Assembly (NCBI GenBank): GCA_947460275.1
Contig: CANHHZ010000037.1
Location: forward strand, 1 to 12,868
Length of the DNA stretch: 12,868 bases
Direction of reading: 5' to 3'
DNA from: Sphingobacteriaceae bacterium
GTDB taxonomy: Bacteria; Bacteroidota; Bacteroidia; Sphingobacteriales; Sphingobacteriaceae
Within the stretch, counting starts at the first letter, position 1, and the number at the start of each line of letters is the position of its first letter. The notes below the pieces were generated by a model that searched no databases, was not told the origin of the DNA, and saw only the letters and a list, made by a program, of their open reading frames with translations. Shown one piece after another: positions 12,864-12,868 of this stretch. The position numbers and the translations under genes were made by a program.

Positions 12864-12868
12864 AGAGC

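Noticed and set aside
1..12868. CRISPR array, phage genes, transposase or toxin-antitoxin pair
   Set aside because: No regularly spaced repeats, integrase, transposase, capsid or toxin-like gene pairs were found on either strand. The lone ankyrin gene has no adjacent effector.

Overview
This window looks like a chromosomal segment of a Bacteroidota bacterium, most likely from the Sphingobacteriaceae (Pedobacter-like). The reasons are the AT-rich composition, the almost complete lack of Shine-Dalgarno sequences, several matches to the Bacteroidota -7 promoter box TAnnTTTG, a Rho factor with a long extra N-terminal linker, and gene families typical of the phylum (DUF2851, DUF2147, type-2 PyrF, single-domain PspC). 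This assignment is inferred from sequence features; no database comparison was made.

Layout. The left edge (1-32, minus) holds the first ten codons of what looks like phosphatidylserine synthase. It lies downstream of rho (90-1775, minus), with a hairpin between them. A 267-nt divergent spacer leads to pyrF (2043-2873, plus), which overlaps an EamA/DMT-family exporter by 4 bp. A second plus-strand pair follows: a DUF2851 gene (start probably 3927) and a 73-aa PspC-domain membrane protein placed one base after it. An ankyrin-repeat gene (5448-6104, minus) converges on this pair. Divergent from it is ftsK (6259-8793), the DNA translocase of cell division. ftsK is followed by lolA (8824-9468), the periplasmic lipoprotein chaperone, and a perfectly palindromic terminator. 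A metallo-beta-lactamase-fold hydrolase with a TTG start comes next (9568-10332).

The right quarter is more accessory in character. A tRNA-Leu(GAG) gene (10455-10538, plus) is preceded by a structured leader that resembles a damaged tRNA-Leu. A tRNA-Leu(UAA) gene (12727-12811, minus) closes the window. Between the two lie a DUF2147 protein and an Asp-box (BNR/YCF48-like) beta-propeller, both predicted to be secreted, and two apparent gene remnants (10673-10819 and 12466-12676). The second remnant carries a stop codon and a likely one-base frameshift.

How the parts relate. Most genes are housekeeping: transcription termination, pyrimidine synthesis, chromosome segregation, lipoprotein export and leucine tRNAs. 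I see no phage, CRISPR, transposase, toxin-antitoxin or biosynthetic cluster, and nothing I would call a new multi-gene system. The strongest unexplained signal is the tRNA-Leu-like element at about 10360-10440, followed by the decayed gene next to tRNA-Leu(UAA).
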